Counted from the first letter of the stretch, positions 16,623 to 25,935 are shown. The stretch is DNA of 60,169 bases from an uncultured Bacteroides sp. (GCA_947646015.1 CANSEY010000024.1:1-60169), one strand, 5' to 3'. The notes: generated by a model from the sequence alone, not told the origin. Made by a program: numbers and translations.

Positions 16623-17564
16623 TTAGAGAGCGCCAACTTCTTTCAAAGCAGCATTTGTTTTGTGAACAGCAGCGGCACTGGCAGCAAATTTAGCTTTTTC
16701 GTCAGCATTCAGTTCCAGTTCAACGATCTTTTCGATACCGTTTTTACCCAGAATTACAGGAACACCGATGCAAAGATCAGATTCGCCATATTCGCCTTCA
16801 AGCATTACTGAGCAAGGAACCATCTTTTTCTGGTTGTGGATGATAGATTCTACTACATAAGCTCCTGCTGCACCCGGTGCATACCATGCAGAAGTACCCA
16901 GCAACTTAGTCAGAGTAGCACCACCTACCATAGTAGAAGCAACTACTTCGTTCAGTTTTTCTTCGCTCAGCAATGTGCTAACCGGCTGTCCTTTGTAAGT
17001 AGCCAGACGAGCCAACGGAATCATAGTAGTATCACCGTGACCACCGATCACCATACCTTCTACTTCGTTTGCGTTGCAACCTAAAGCCTGAGACAAGAAA
17101 TATTTGAAACGTGAGCTATCCAAAGCACCGCCCATACCGATTACACGGTTTTTCGGCAATCCGAGTGATTTCAATGCCAAGTAAGTCATTGTATCCATCG
17201 GGTTAGAGATAACTACGATGATTGCGTTCGGAGAGTATTTCAAAAGATTTTCTGCTACTGATTTTACGATACCAGCATTTACACCGATCAGTTCTTCACG
17301 AGTCATGCCCGGTTTACGAGGAATACCAGAAGTGATCACAACCACGTCAGAGTTAGCAGTTTGAGCATAATCATTTGTGCAACCAACGATTGTTGTGTCG
17401 AAACCCAACAACTGAGCAGTCTGCATCATATCCATTGCTTTACCTTCTGAAACGCCTTCTTTTACGTCCAGCATTACTACTTCGTCTGCCACTTCATTGA
17501 AGGCCAGTACATTTGCACATGTAGCACCTACGTTACCTGCGCCTACTACGGTTACTTTTGACAT
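16623..17564 (-). CDS. mdh: Malate dehydrogenase
   Basis: The 313-residue protein is an LDH-like malate dehydrogenase that interconverts malate and oxaloacetate with NAD(H). The Rossmann motif VGAGNVGATCANVLA opens the protein. The catalytic His lies in VIGGHGDTTMIPL, and the substrate-binding arginine region is SGIPRKPGMTREEL. In Bacteroides this step belongs to the reductive branch leading to fumarate and succinate. The gene stands alone, with its own promoter (TACTTTTG at 17618-17625 on the minus strand) and a terminator, and is divergent from the coiled-coil protein gene. Confidence 0.97.
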   Translation of the reverse strand: MSKVTVVGAGNVGATCANVLAFNEVADEVVMLDVKEGVSEGKAMDMMQTAQLLGFDTTIVGCTNDYAQTANSDVVVITSGIPRKPGMTREELIGVNAGIVKSVAENLLKYSPNAIIVVISNPMDTMTYLALKSLGLPKNRVIGMGGALDSSRFKYFLSQALGCNANEVEGMVIGGHGDTTMIPLARLATYKGQPVSTLLSEEKLNEVVASTMVGGATLTKLLGTSAWYAPGAAGAYVVESIIHNQKKMVPCSVMLEGEYGESDLCIGVPVILGKNGIEKIVELELNADEKAKFAASAAAVHKTNAALKEVGAL

Positions 17565-17617
17565 AATACTTATATTTTAATAAAGTTGATAATTAGTTCG
17601 TATCGTTTTCGTGACGA

Positions 17618-17649
17618 CAAAAGTACAACGATAATCGAAATTAAAGAAA
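17618..17649 (-). promoter_or_regulatory. mdh promoter
   Basis: Minus-strand TACTTTTG (17625 to 17618) fits the -7 consensus. TTTC at 17649-17646 lies 20 bp upstream and matches the -33 box TTTG at 3 of 4 bases. Confidence 0.65.
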
Positions 17650-17689
17650 TTTTTCCATAATAATTTTAGTTAAAGAAAAGTGAATAGAC

Positions 17690-17721
17690 TGTGTTACTCT
17701 GTATTGAAATGATTACTTTTG
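17690..17721 (+). promoter_or_regulatory. Promoter of the coiled-coil protein gene
   Basis: TACTTTTG (17714-17721) fits the -7 consensus. TGTG (17690-17693) sits 20 bp upstream as a 3-of-4 -33 match. The gene starts 30 bp downstream. Confidence 0.6.
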
Positions 17722-17750
17722 CAGCGTTTTATCATTCAACCTTATAGAAT

Positions 17751-18623
17751 ATGAATAAAAAGAATCTGCTGATCATTGCCGTATCTGTTCTGGTGCTTGC
17801 ACTCATCGGTCTTACCTATCTGTTATTCTCTGAAAAACAGACTAACCGTGAACTGGTTCAGGAATTCCAACTGGATAAAGAAGACCTTGAAAATGAATAC
17901 ACTCGCTTCGCACAGCAATATGACGAATTAAAACTGACCGTATCGAACGACTCTCTGGCAGACTTGCTGGTCCAGGAACAGGTCAAAACGCAACGCCTTC
18001 TTGAAGAGCTCCGTACGGTAAAGAGCAGCAATGCCACAGAGATAAGACGCCTGAAAAAAGAATTGGCAACACTAAGAAAAGTAATGATCGGTTACATCAA
18101 TCAGATTGACTCACTAAACAAACTGACTGCCCAGCAAAAGCAAGTAATAGCCGAAGTAACGCAAAAATACAATGCCGCTTCACGACAGATCAACAATTTG
18201 TCCGAAGAAAAGAAAAACCTCAATCAAAAAGTTACGTTAGCCGCCCAACTGGACGCAACTAATATCTGGATTGAACCTCGTAACAAACGTGGCAAAAAGG
18301 CTAAAAAAGTAAAGGATATCGTGAAACTGGCCATCGGCTTCACCATCGTAAAGAATATCACAGCCGAAACCGGAGAGCGTACACTTTATATCCGAATCAC
18401 CAAGCCTGATAATGATGCGCTTACCAAGAGCCCGTCAAACACATTCCCTTACGAAAACCGTACGCTGACCTACTCCATCAAAAAATATATCGAATACAAC
18501 GGAGAAGAACAGACCATCAACGTATTCTGGGATGTAGAAGAGTTCTTGTATGCCGGTGCCTACCGGGTAGATATTTTTGCTGACGGAACGATGATTGGGT
18601 CGCAGAAATTCACATTGGACTAA
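17751..18623 (+). CDS. Membrane-anchored coiled-coil protein, function unknown
   Basis: This 290-residue protein begins with a single hydrophobic helix (about residues 5-25) that should anchor it in the inner membrane or act as an uncleaved signal. A long charged heptad-rich region follows (about 30-165, e.g. QEQVKTQRLLEELRTVKSS), predicted coiled coil. The last 120 residues form a compact mixed domain with many beta-type segments (LYIRITKPDND, VDIFADGTMIGSQKFTLD). No family was recognised. It is a single-gene unit with its own promoter and a strong terminator. A role as an envelope scaffold is a guess from shape only. Confidence 0.8.
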   Translation: MNKKNLLIIAVSVLVLALIGLTYLLFSEKQTNRELVQEFQLDKEDLENEYTRFAQQYDELKLTVSNDSLADLLVQEQVKTQRLLEELRTVKSSNATEIRRLKKELATLRKVMIGYINQIDSLNKLTAQQKQVIAEVTQKYNAASRQINNLSEEKKNLNQKVTLAAQLDATNIWIEPRNKRGKKAKKVKDIVKLAIGFTIVKNITAETGERTLYIRITKPDNDALTKSPSNTFPYENRTLTYSIKKYIEYNGEEQTINVFWDVEEFLYAGAYRVDIFADGTMIGSQKFTLD

Positions 18624-18644
18624 AATTTAAAAAACATATACTTT

Positions 18645-18701
18645 AAAGAGAATGTGCCAGAAGCCGGTCACTTAATAACCGGTTTCTGGCACATCCTCTT
18701 T
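18645..18701. terminator. Strong bidirectional terminator hairpin
   Basis: Two 24-nt arms (18645-18668 and 18678-18701) pair with one mismatch and one wobble around a 9-nt loop. AAAGAG/CTCTTT at the base gives A- and T-tracts for both strands. It separates the convergent coiled-coil and fecR genes. Confidence 0.85.
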
Positions 18702-18745
18702 ATTACTTTAATTCTATCTCATTGAATGCTTTCCATCTCAACAAC

Positions 18746-19687
18746 TCAGGATAGTGGTGATACGACTATTTTATTCCCTTCCACTATGAATCTCGCAATT
18801 TGCAAATCATTCAAAACATTTAATATTTCCCCGACAGGAAGGTGACGACTGGCAGAAAAATAAATCCGTTCCTCCAGCAAAGAATGGGAACGGAAAACAA
18901 TATTTGTGTTATACCAAGCCCCGATTTCCTGCATAACATATCCCAGAGTGACATTATCAAAGATAAACAGACCTTCTGTCCAACTCTTTTGCATACAGAT
19001 ATCAGCCTGAGAAATACAGATATCACCTACTCTATCCAGATAAACCTGTTCACCCGGCTTTATCTTACAGGCTTTCGTATTGGCTTTATCACTGACTTGC
19101 ACCGAACCTTCATACAGCACAACTTTAGAAGTCGTACCACATCCATAGGAATCAACATCAAATACCGTGCCCAATACACGCGTTTGTAAACTCCCGGTTT
19201 CTACAATAAAGGGATGTAAAGTATCTCTTTGAACATTAAATCTCGCAGCACCTTCCAACATTACCCGCCGAAGATCACCGGTAAACGCTTTCGGGTATTC
19301 CAAGCGGCTATTGGCGTTCAACAGCACTTCAGTACTGTCAGGCAAATGAATAGTAATAGTGGTAGCGGGTGGCGTTCTGACTGCAATGATCCCTTTATCC
19401 TCTGTCATCACCAATTTATCAGGCGAATTTACAGAAGCAAACACTTCGACTTCTTGGGATAGAAAGTTTTCCTGAGAAAAGCCCCAAAACAAAAGTAATG
19501 CCACGGAAGTAACTGCTGCAAAGCCGAATACCAAAGTTCGGACTCTTTCCTGCCGTCGGCGAGAGGCAAATGCCTGCCAAGCGGTTTCCGTCTCTTCAAC
19601 AGAAGACAGGTCACCAAGAGCCTCTCCGAAAAGATTTTTGAGCCTACGGGAGGCTATATCGTTTTTATTATCCTCTCTCTGTTCCAT
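18746..19687 (-). CDS. FecR-type anti-sigma factor (second copy)
   Basis: A 313-residue single-pass protein. A short cytoplasmic region is followed by a membrane helix (about 51-70, VFGFAAVTSVALLLFWGF), a FecR domain with PPATTITIHLPDSTEVLLNA, and a C-terminal DUF4974-like domain (FDNVTLGYVMQEIGAWYN). Its start overlaps the end of the upstream sigma gene by 20 bp, a sign of translational coupling. It should restrain that sigma factor and respond to the STN-bearing receptor encoded at 20262-22829. Confidence 0.92.
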   Translation of the reverse strand: MEQREDNKNDIASRRLKNLFGEALGDLSSVEETETAWQAFASRRRQERVRTLVFGFAAVTSVALLLFWGFSQENFLSQEVEVFASVNSPDKLVMTEDKGIIAVRTPPATTITIHLPDSTEVLLNANSRLEYPKAFTGDLRRVMLEGAARFNVQRDTLHPFIVETGSLQTRVLGTVFDVDSYGCGTTSKVVLYEGSVQVSDKANTKACKIKPGEQVYLDRVGDICISQADICMQKSWTEGLFIFDNVTLGYVMQEIGAWYNTNIVFRSHSLLEERIYFSASRHLPVGEILNVLNDLQIARFIVEGNKIVVSPLS

Positions 19688-20222
19688 TTGTTTCCTCCTT
19701 TCCGTTCATTTCATTACGTAAAATCCGTAAAGCTTTCGAAATATGTTTCTTCACCGTATCCGGACTTATTTCCAACCGTTCTGCAACTTGCCGATAGGTC
19801 AGTTTCTCCCAATAACAAAGTCTCAAAATGGTACGCGTCGGTTCCGACAGACTGCAAGCAATCGTTTCCGCTTGCTGCAACTGTGCCTCATGCTGCCGAT
19901 ATCCGGTATTCACATCCATCCGGGTCACCTCACGTAAAGTATCCAAATGCTGCTGTTCCACACGCAGGTGCTTTAACCGATTCAGGCACGTATTACGTGT
20001 AGCTGTATAGAAATAAGCGTTCTGCGTTTCTGCCTCCAGTCTATCAAAACATTTCCAAGCCTCTTCCATCACTTCGCCAACAATATCCTTCGCTTCTTCC
20101 CGATCGCTCATTAGCTGAATGGCATAACGCAACAGGCGGGGATATATCTCCACAAACAATTGCCTGAAGCGTTCTTCCCGTGAAATATGTCCACGAAACC
20201 GGAATATCGTTAATTTTGCCAT
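19668..20222 (-). CDS. ECF RNA polymerase sigma factor, FecI type (second copy)
   Basis: The 184-residue protein shows region 2 (about 20-85, SDREEAKDIVGEVMEEAWKC) and region 4 (about 125-175, LSEPTRTILRLCYWEKL and YRQVAERLEISPDTVKKHI). It is followed, with overlap, by a FecR anti-sigma and preceded by a receptor gene ending 39 bp upstream. That is the reverse of the usual sigma/anti-sigma/receptor order. A TAATTTTG element (20237 to 20230, minus strand) lies only about 8 bp before the ATG, so the gene may be transcribed independently with an extremely short leader. Confidence 0.92.
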   Translation of the reverse strand: MAKLTIFRFRGHISREERFRQLFVEIYPRLLRYAIQLMSDREEAKDIVGEVMEEAWKCFDRLEAETQNAYFYTATRNTCLNRLKHLRVEQQHLDTLREVTRMDVNTGYRQHEAQLQQAETIACSLSEPTRTILRLCYWEKLTYRQVAERLEISPDTVKKHISKALRILRNEMNGKEETNGTERG

Positions 20223-20229
20223 AAGTCGA

Positions 20230-20237
20230 CAAAATTA
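20230..20237 (-). promoter_or_regulatory. Possible -7 element of the second sigma gene
   Basis: TAATTTTG on the minus strand fits TAnnTTTG but ends 7 bp before the ATG and has no clear -33 partner. If used, the transcript would be nearly leaderless. Confidence 0.35.
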
Positions 20238-20261
20238 GCGATAATTCTTTTATCAGGCAGA

Positions 20262-22829
20262 CTAAAGGCGCTGCTTTTCACTCTGTCCCGCACCGGTACC
20301 TTTATACTTACTCTTAGTTGCATTAAATTTATAAGATATCTGAATACCAAAACGTTGATTATCATTATATGAACGGGTCAGTATATGACTTCTGACTCCA
20401 TATCCATCCATATAATGATAACGGGTATGAAAAATATCATCGGCTGTAAGTGTTATCATCAGAGCATCTTCCAGAAATGATTTCGACAGGCGGGCATTTA
20501 CCGTACCCTCCCTGTGTATCAAAGAATAACTTTGTTTGGCGGCTGTCGAGATATTCCCGTTCACATTCAAAAACCAACCATCAGGAAAAGTAAAACTATT
20601 ATCAAGTTCAAAATAAAACTGAGGTTCATTCCAATGCCGGGTTATCCCTAAAGAACGAACATCGGCATCATAAAAATACATGCCTCCATTCAATTGCGGT
20701 TGCCAGCACCCGATTTTAGGAGAAACATTAAGATTCATCCCATAAGTATCTGTAGTAGGTATGGAGGCCATGGTAAACAACAACACTCCCGGATGGGTTT
20801 CATCATTATAAGGTTTGAGGAACCTCGTATATAAATCCAATGTTCTATCAAAAAAGAGATTTACAAATGCCCATCTTGATCCGGCATCCAATATAAAGAC
20901 ATGGTGTTTTTGTGGAACCAGTAGGGGATCTCCGCTACGATACATATATTTACTTGAATATGTAATTGAGCTTGAAAGCATGTGATAGTCGGGATTATTC
21001 CTTATTAAGCGATAAGAAAGGGATGCATGCCAACCTTTATCTTCATATCCTACTAAAGCGACAGGAACTATATCATTATACACCGGACTTTGTTCATCTT
21101 GGTGAACCCCATATTCATAATAATCCGTTTTTTGATGTTCATAACGCAGCCCCACAGCAACATTGAATTTATCCAAATGCAGCGAATAATCGGCAAACAC
21201 AGAATAAATAGACTGTTTGATATGATCATCGGCGTTGTCAGAAAAGCCACTTTGAACAAATACGTCGTGCCTGTTCGTAAACGTTTCCTCGGTACCAAAC
21301 GACAATGTCCCTTTTCTGAAAGATCGTTTTACAACCATACGCATAGCATACAGATAGTTCCGGACTTCATTTTCAGATTGAGCGGCTTTATCATCATTGT
21401 TGAAAACTTCATTCGTGGAATTATTCTTTCCCAATAAATAATCAGCATTGAAATCCACATTCCATTGGCCGAACACCCCATTATAGTATCCATTCACCGA
21501 ATGAGTCCAGGTAGGATAAGTATGTGCATGCTGCAAAGAAGATATTTCTTCTATCTTTTCACCATCCTTATACACAAAATTATTGCCAAGGTTAGTCCGA
21601 TTCACAGAACCGACATTTGCACCCGGCATATATCGAGCACCCAAAGAATTCTTGTCATCCAACTCATAGTTGAAACCTACCTCACCGGAGAAATAAACAG
21701 CTTTATGAAAACTGGTAACTCCTCCTTTGACCTCCCATCGGGAAGAAGCGTCAGTTTCCTGATTTAAGATTGATTCCTGATAATAATTTCCATGTTTCAA
21801 GTCACCTTTCACAAATAAATCCAATCCACCCGTACGGTAATTCAAGTATAGATTCTCACTGGCATTATAGCCATGTCCCTGAGAAAAAACACCTCGAAAT
21901 CCACTGCTTATCCCTTGTCCTCGCCGACGGATCGTGCGGATACGAATGACTGAAGATACATCCGAACCATATTCCACTCCTGGTGTAGTAATCACTTCCG
22001 CCGATAAAATATCATCGGCACGCAAACGTTCCAATTCCCCCTGATCACGTATCTTACGGCCATTGATGTAGATAACAGGGACCCCGTGTCCCAGAACCAT
22101 GTATTCCCCTACCCCTCCCGTTACAAAAGGAAGATGGGATATCATTTCTGCAGCAGAACCCATTTTAGCTAAAGGAGTACCAACGACATTAGCCAATAAG
22201 CCATTATCTTTATGTACTATTAAAGGATGATCGACACTAATAACCACTTCTTTCATTAATTGGGTATCGGAAAACAGACATACTTTATTCATTGCACCGC
22301 AAGGTTGGATTTTAGTCTGATAACCGATGTAGGACGTTTTCAAAAGATAATCTCTCCCTTCTTCACCCGGTATCCGGAACGAACCATCCTGATTCGTAAC
22401 CACTCCATTCACAAAAGCAGAGTCTGCTTTGTCCAGCAATAGCACATTGGCGCAAACTAACGGTTCATTGTTTTCATCAATCACACTTCCTCGAATAGTT
22501 ATCAAGCGTTTGTCAATGCTCCCTTTCTGAATGACAAAATAGTTTTCTCGTTCTTTATAAATGAACGGGGTACTTTTCAGAACGATGGAAAGTGCTTCCG
22601 ATTCGTTTCTTTGATGGATAGAGGCAGTGACATGGTAAGTCTCAGTCTCGTTATAGGAAAAAATGATATGCTTCTCCCCCGCTTTCTCAATCAGTTTCAA
22701 AACAGCAGGCAGTGGCTTGTTTCTAAGTTCCAACGTGATTTGACCGGTATTCTGAGCCGAAAAAGGACATGCGCACAATAATAATACCACAGCCATCCAG
22801 CCTCTTCTGTCGTGTATTCCCCAATTCAT
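20262..22829 (-). CDS. TonB-dependent receptor-like outer-membrane barrel with STN domain
   Basis: This 855-residue protein has a signal peptide (about residues 1-25). An STN domain follows (about 30-105, ITLELRNKPLPAVLKLIEKA). Next come a carboxypeptidase-regulatory-like domain (about 112-180, GSVIDENNEPLVCANVLLLD), a plug-like region with VPVIYINGRKI and ADDILSAEVITTPGVEY, and a large beta barrel ending in FGIQISYKFNATKSKYKGTG. It is shorter than SusC, lacks a SusD partner, and resembles the outer-membrane beta-barrel group of STN receptors often linked to metal or peptide uptake or signalling; the ligand is unknown. Its gene precedes its presumed sigma/anti-sigma pair. Confidence 0.88.
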   Translation of the reverse strand: MNWGIHDRRGWMAVVLLLCACPFSAQNTGQITLELRNKPLPAVLKLIEKAGEKHIIFSYNETETYHVTASIHQRNESEALSIVLKSTPFIYKERENYFVIQKGSIDKRLITIRGSVIDENNEPLVCANVLLLDKADSAFVNGVVTNQDGSFRIPGEEGRDYLLKTSYIGYQTKIQPCGAMNKVCLFSDTQLMKEVVISVDHPLIVHKDNGLLANVVGTPLAKMGSAAEMISHLPFVTGGVGEYMVLGHGVPVIYINGRKIRDQGELERLRADDILSAEVITTPGVEYGSDVSSVIRIRTIRRRGQGISSGFRGVFSQGHGYNASENLYLNYRTGGLDLFVKGDLKHGNYYQESILNQETDASSRWEVKGGVTSFHKAVYFSGEVGFNYELDDKNSLGARYMPGANVGSVNRTNLGNNFVYKDGEKIEEISSLQHAHTYPTWTHSVNGYYNGVFGQWNVDFNADYLLGKNNSTNEVFNNDDKAAQSENEVRNYLYAMRMVVKRSFRKGTLSFGTEETFTNRHDVFVQSGFSDNADDHIKQSIYSVFADYSLHLDKFNVAVGLRYEHQKTDYYEYGVHQDEQSPVYNDIVPVALVGYEDKGWHASLSYRLIRNNPDYHMLSSSITYSSKYMYRSGDPLLVPQKHHVFILDAGSRWAFVNLFFDRTLDLYTRFLKPYNDETHPGVLLFTMASIPTTDTYGMNLNVSPKIGCWQPQLNGGMYFYDADVRSLGITRHWNEPQFYFELDNSFTFPDGWFLNVNGNISTAAKQSYSLIHREGTVNARLSKSFLEDALMITLTADDIFHTRYHYMDGYGVRSHILTRSYNDNQRFGIQISYKFNATKSKYKGTGAGQSEKQRL

Positions 22830-23251
22830 TGTTTTTCTATTTTTTAATTAGTTGTTTATTATACTACAACCAAAGTATGCAATCGGGTACGCAATATTAC
22901 AAAAAAAATAATCCGGAAAGACATGATCAATCCGTAGTTAATAAATAAGCAAGTATACAGACTTTCAGCCTGCTAAGTCTTATTGGATAGAGAAAAGGCA
23001 TGATAACACTTAAATGTATGAAAAACAAGATATTCAAAGCACTAAATTCTTGCAGGGAGAAGATTTGCTTTAACACAGTGTTAAAGCTTATGTTTTAAAT
23101 CTAGACAACAAGTCATTTACATGCAAAAGGTTTGTTATTTACATTCGAAAAAGGAGAGACCTCAAGATGACGTTAACAATGTTAATTGAAAAGCAAGAAT
23201 ACATCACCCGGAATTCAAATACAGCACTATATAACAAAAAAAATTAAATCG

Positions 23252-23282
23252 TTTTGCTTTTTAAGATTAACCCTTTATATTT
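23252..23282 (+). promoter_or_regulatory. Promoter of the TolC/HlyD/ABC-2 operon
   Basis: TTTG (23252-23255), a 19-bp spacer and TATATTTG (23275-23282) match the Bacteroides sigma consensus exactly. The leader to the tolC-like ATG is about 120 nt. Confidence 0.8.
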
Positions 23283-23302
23283 GCATCGTTGTTTATGCAA
23301 TT

Positions 23303-23336
23303 ATTGTTTCTTGTCCTAACAAGGATAACAAGAACA
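23303..23336 (+). promoter_or_regulatory. 5' UTR hairpin of the exporter operon
   Basis: TTGTTTCTTGT (23303-23313) and ACAAGAACAA (23327-23336) can pair with a bulge, and CCT/AGG extends the helix inward. It lies about 15 nt after the predicted transcription start. It could be an RNA structure or an operator. Confidence 0.35.
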
Positions 23337-23410
23337 AAACCGGATAAACAAACAGCTCGCAAGCATTGTTCTTTTAAATGAAGTATCACCTTTATAATGT
23401 ATAAGATGCG

Positions 23411-24865
23411 ATGAAAAAATTACTGTTTCTGTTTTTTCTCCTAACAACTCCCTTTTCCCTGAAATCACAGGGGATTCTATCCTTAGATAGTTGCCGTGCA
23501 TTGGCCATTGCCAACAATAAAGAGTTACTGATAAGCGGAGAGAAAATAAATGCTGCACACTACCAAAAGAAAGCAGCCTTTACCAACTACCTGCCTAACT
23601 TCTCCGCCACAGGAGCTTACATGCGCAACCAAAAGGAATTCTCATTGCTTAACAATGACCAGAAAGCGGCTCTATCCGGCTTGGGTACAAGTGTGAGCGG
23701 TCCGTTGCAACAAGCCGCCCAAGTCATCGGACAGCTGCATCCGGAACTGGCCCCCATGCTTTCACAATTGGGAGGAGCCATTGTCCCGGCGCTCAACGAA
23801 GCCGGAACTGCAATTGTAGACGCATTCCGCACCGATACCCGAAATGTATATGCAGGAGCCATCACCCTCACCCAACCGTTATATATGGGTGGCAAGATAC
23901 GTGCATACAATAAAATCACCAAATACGCCGAAGAACTGGCCCGTCAGCAACATAACTCGGGTATGCAGGAAGTGATTCTCAGCACAGACCAGGCTTACTG
24001 GCAGGTTATTTCCTTAGTCAACAAGAAAAAACTCGCGGAAAGTTACCTGAAGCTATTACAAAAACTGGACAGTGATGTAGAAAAGATGATTGCCGAAGGA
24101 GTAGCCACCAAAGCGGACGGCCTGTCGGTTCGGGTAAAAGTAAACGAAGCCGAGATGACACTGACAAAGGTAGAAGACGGATTAAGCCTTTCCCGCATGC
24201 TGCTGTGTCAACTGTGTGGCATCGACCTAAGCACTCCGATTGTTCTGGCTGACGAACAAGTAGACGATCTTCCGCTGATTCCGGCTACTACCAACTTTGA
24301 GATAGAAACAGCCTACGCCAACCGCCCCGAGATCCGCAGTCTGGAACTGGCTGCCAAAATCTATCAACAGAAAATAAACGTGACCCGTTCGGAACATTTG
24401 CCTTCCGTGGCACTAATGGGAAATTACATGGTCACCAACCCGTCTGTATTCAACAGTTTTGAAAACAAGTTTAAAGGCATGTGGAATGTAGGCGTTATGG
24501 TTCAGTTGCCTATCTGGCATTGGGGAGAAGGCATTTACAAAGTGAAAGCGGCCAAAGCCGAAGCACGTATCGCCCAATACCAACTGGAAGATGCCAAAGA
24601 GAAAATCGAGTTGCAAGTCAATCAATCGGCTTTCAAAGTAAACGAAGCCGCAAAGAAACTGGCTATGGCCAAAAAGAACCTTGAAAAAGCGGATGAAAAT
24701 CTGCGTTATGCAACTATCGGATTCGAAGAAGGTGTGATCGCTCCCAGTAATGTACTTGAAGCACATACCGCCTGGCTGTCGGCCCAATCGGAAAAGATAG
24801 ATGCACAGATTGATGTAAAATTGACAGAAATCTACTTGCAAAAGTCACTGGGAACGCTCAAATAA
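23411..24865 (+). CDS. TolC-family outer-membrane efflux protein
   Basis: A 484-residue protein with a signal peptide (MKKLLFLFFLLTTPFSLKSQ). Two OEP repeats of long helices follow, with a conserved LSLDSCRALAIANN opening and ALMGNYMVTNPSVF/VQLPIWHWGEG segments typical of the second half. It should form the trimeric outer-membrane channel for the HlyD-like adaptor and ABC-2 permeases encoded next. It is the first gene of the operon, with its own consensus promoter. An insert around residues 80-135 (rich in Ala, Gly and Leu) is longer than in short family members. Confidence 0.93.
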   Translation: MKKLLFLFFLLTTPFSLKSQGILSLDSCRALAIANNKELLISGEKINAAHYQKKAAFTNYLPNFSATGAYMRNQKEFSLLNNDQKAALSGLGTSVSGPLQQAAQVIGQLHPELAPMLSQLGGAIVPALNEAGTAIVDAFRTDTRNVYAGAITLTQPLYMGGKIRAYNKITKYAEELARQQHNSGMQEVILSTDQAYWQVISLVNKKKLAESYLKLLQKLDSDVEKMIAEGVATKADGLSVRVKVNEAEMTLTKVEDGLSLSRMLLCQLCGIDLSTPIVLADEQVDDLPLIPATTNFEIETAYANRPEIRSLELAAKIYQQKINVTRSEHLPSVALMGNYMVTNPSVFNSFENKFKGMWNVGVMVQLPIWHWGEGIYKVKAAKAEARIAQYQLEDAKEKIELQVNQSAFKVNEAAKKLAMAKKNLEKADENLRYATIGFEEGVIAPSNVLEAHTAWLSAQSEKIDAQIDVKLTEIYLQKSLGTLK

Positions 24866-24942
24866 GGTCAACGACCGAGTGCAAACATTCCTGAAAAGCT
24901 AATCTCAATAGTAATTTGTAAATCGTAAAAACCGTAAATAAA

Positions 24943-25935
24943 ATGACATCACAAAAATCACAGAACAGCAATATGCTGCTTGCATTCCTCACCCTGCTGG
25001 GAGTTATTGTACTGGTTGCAGTTGTCGGTTTCTTCATGCTCCGCAAAGGTCCGGAAATCATTCAGGGACAAGCTGAGGTAACTGAATACCGCGTCTCAAG
25101 CAAAGTGCCGGGACGTATCCTGGAGTTCCGTGTAAAAGAGGGACAAAAAGTCCAGGCAGGAGATACACTCGCCATCCTGGAGGCTCCCGACGTAATAGCC
25201 AAAATGGAACAGGCTCGCGCCGCCGAAGCGGCTGCACAGGCACAGAACGAAAAAGCCATCAAAGGAGCGCGTCAGGAACAAATTCAAGCGGCTTATGAAA
25301 TGTGGCAGAAAGCAATCGCCGGTGTCGATATAGCTGAAAAATCATATAAACGTGTCAAAAATTTATTCGACCAAGGAGTTATGCCGGCACAGAAACTGGA
25401 CGAAGTCACCGCACAACGTAATGCAGCCATCGCAACCGAAAAAGCGGCAAAGGCCCAATACACGATGGCAAAGAACGGTGCCGAACGTGAAGATAAAATG
25501 GCTGCAGCAGCTTTGGTGGACCGTGCCAAGGGAGCTGTTGCCGAAGTGGAGTCGTACCTCAAAGAAACTTATTTGATTGCCCAGGCAGCCGGAGAGGTTT
25601 CCGAGATATTTCCCAAAGTGGGCGAATTGGTAGGTACCGGCGCCCCCATTATGAATATCGCCATAATGGACGATATGTGGGTGACTTTCAATGTACGTGA
25701 GGATCTGCTAAAAAATTTGACCATGGGATCAGAATTCGATGCTATCGTACCCGCATTGGACAATCAGACCATTCGCCTGAAAGTGCATTATATGAAAGAT
25801 CTTGGTACATACGCTGCCTGGAAAGCAACCAAGACCACCGGCCAGTTCGACTTGAAAACATTCGAAGTAAAAGCGACTCCGCTTGAAAAAGTAACTAATC
25901 TGCGTCCCGGAATGTCAGTCATCATCAAGAAATGA
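24943..25935 (+). CDS. HlyD/EmrA-family periplasmic adaptor
   Basis: The 330-residue membrane-fusion protein has an N-terminal membrane anchor (about residues 9-30). A lipoyl/barrel-sandwich half (VSSKVPGRILEFRVKEGQKV), a coiled-coil hairpin rich in Ala, Glu and Gln (about 85-190), and the second lipoyl and beta-barrel parts (IFPKVGELVGTGAPIMNI; MWVTFNVREDLL) follow. The C-terminus RPGMSVIIKK is typical. It links the inner-membrane permeases to the TolC-like channel. Its stop codon overlaps the next start by 4 bp, so expression is coupled. Confidence 0.93.
   Translation: MTSQKSQNSNMLLAFLTLLGVIVLVAVVGFFMLRKGPEIIQGQAEVTEYRVSSKVPGRILEFRVKEGQKVQAGDTLAILEAPDVIAKMEQARAAEAAAQAQNEKAIKGARQEQIQAAYEMWQKAIAGVDIAEKSYKRVKNLFDQGVMPAQKLDEVTAQRNAAIATEKAAKAQYTMAKNGAEREDKMAAAALVDRAKGAVAEVESYLKETYLIAQAAGEVSEIFPKVGELVGTGAPIMNIAIMDDMWVTFNVREDLLKNLTMGSEFDAIVPALDNQTIRLKVHYMKDLGTYAAWKATKTTGQFDLKTFEVKATPLEKVTNLRPGMSVIIKK

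Larger units (their letters stand above)
22830..23410. promoter_or_regulatory. Divergent regulatory region with two related palindromes
   Basis: No ORF of note is seen. The region carries a 21-bp perfect palindrome (23067-23087, arms GCTTTAACAC and GTGTTAAAGC around one A) and a 13-bp palindrome (23173-23185, TTAACA and TGTTAA around one A). Their centres are 102 bp apart, and both share TTAACA/TGTTAA half-sites. A consensus promoter for the exporter operon lies at 23252-23282. Transcription-factor binding is inferred. Confidence 0.5.
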
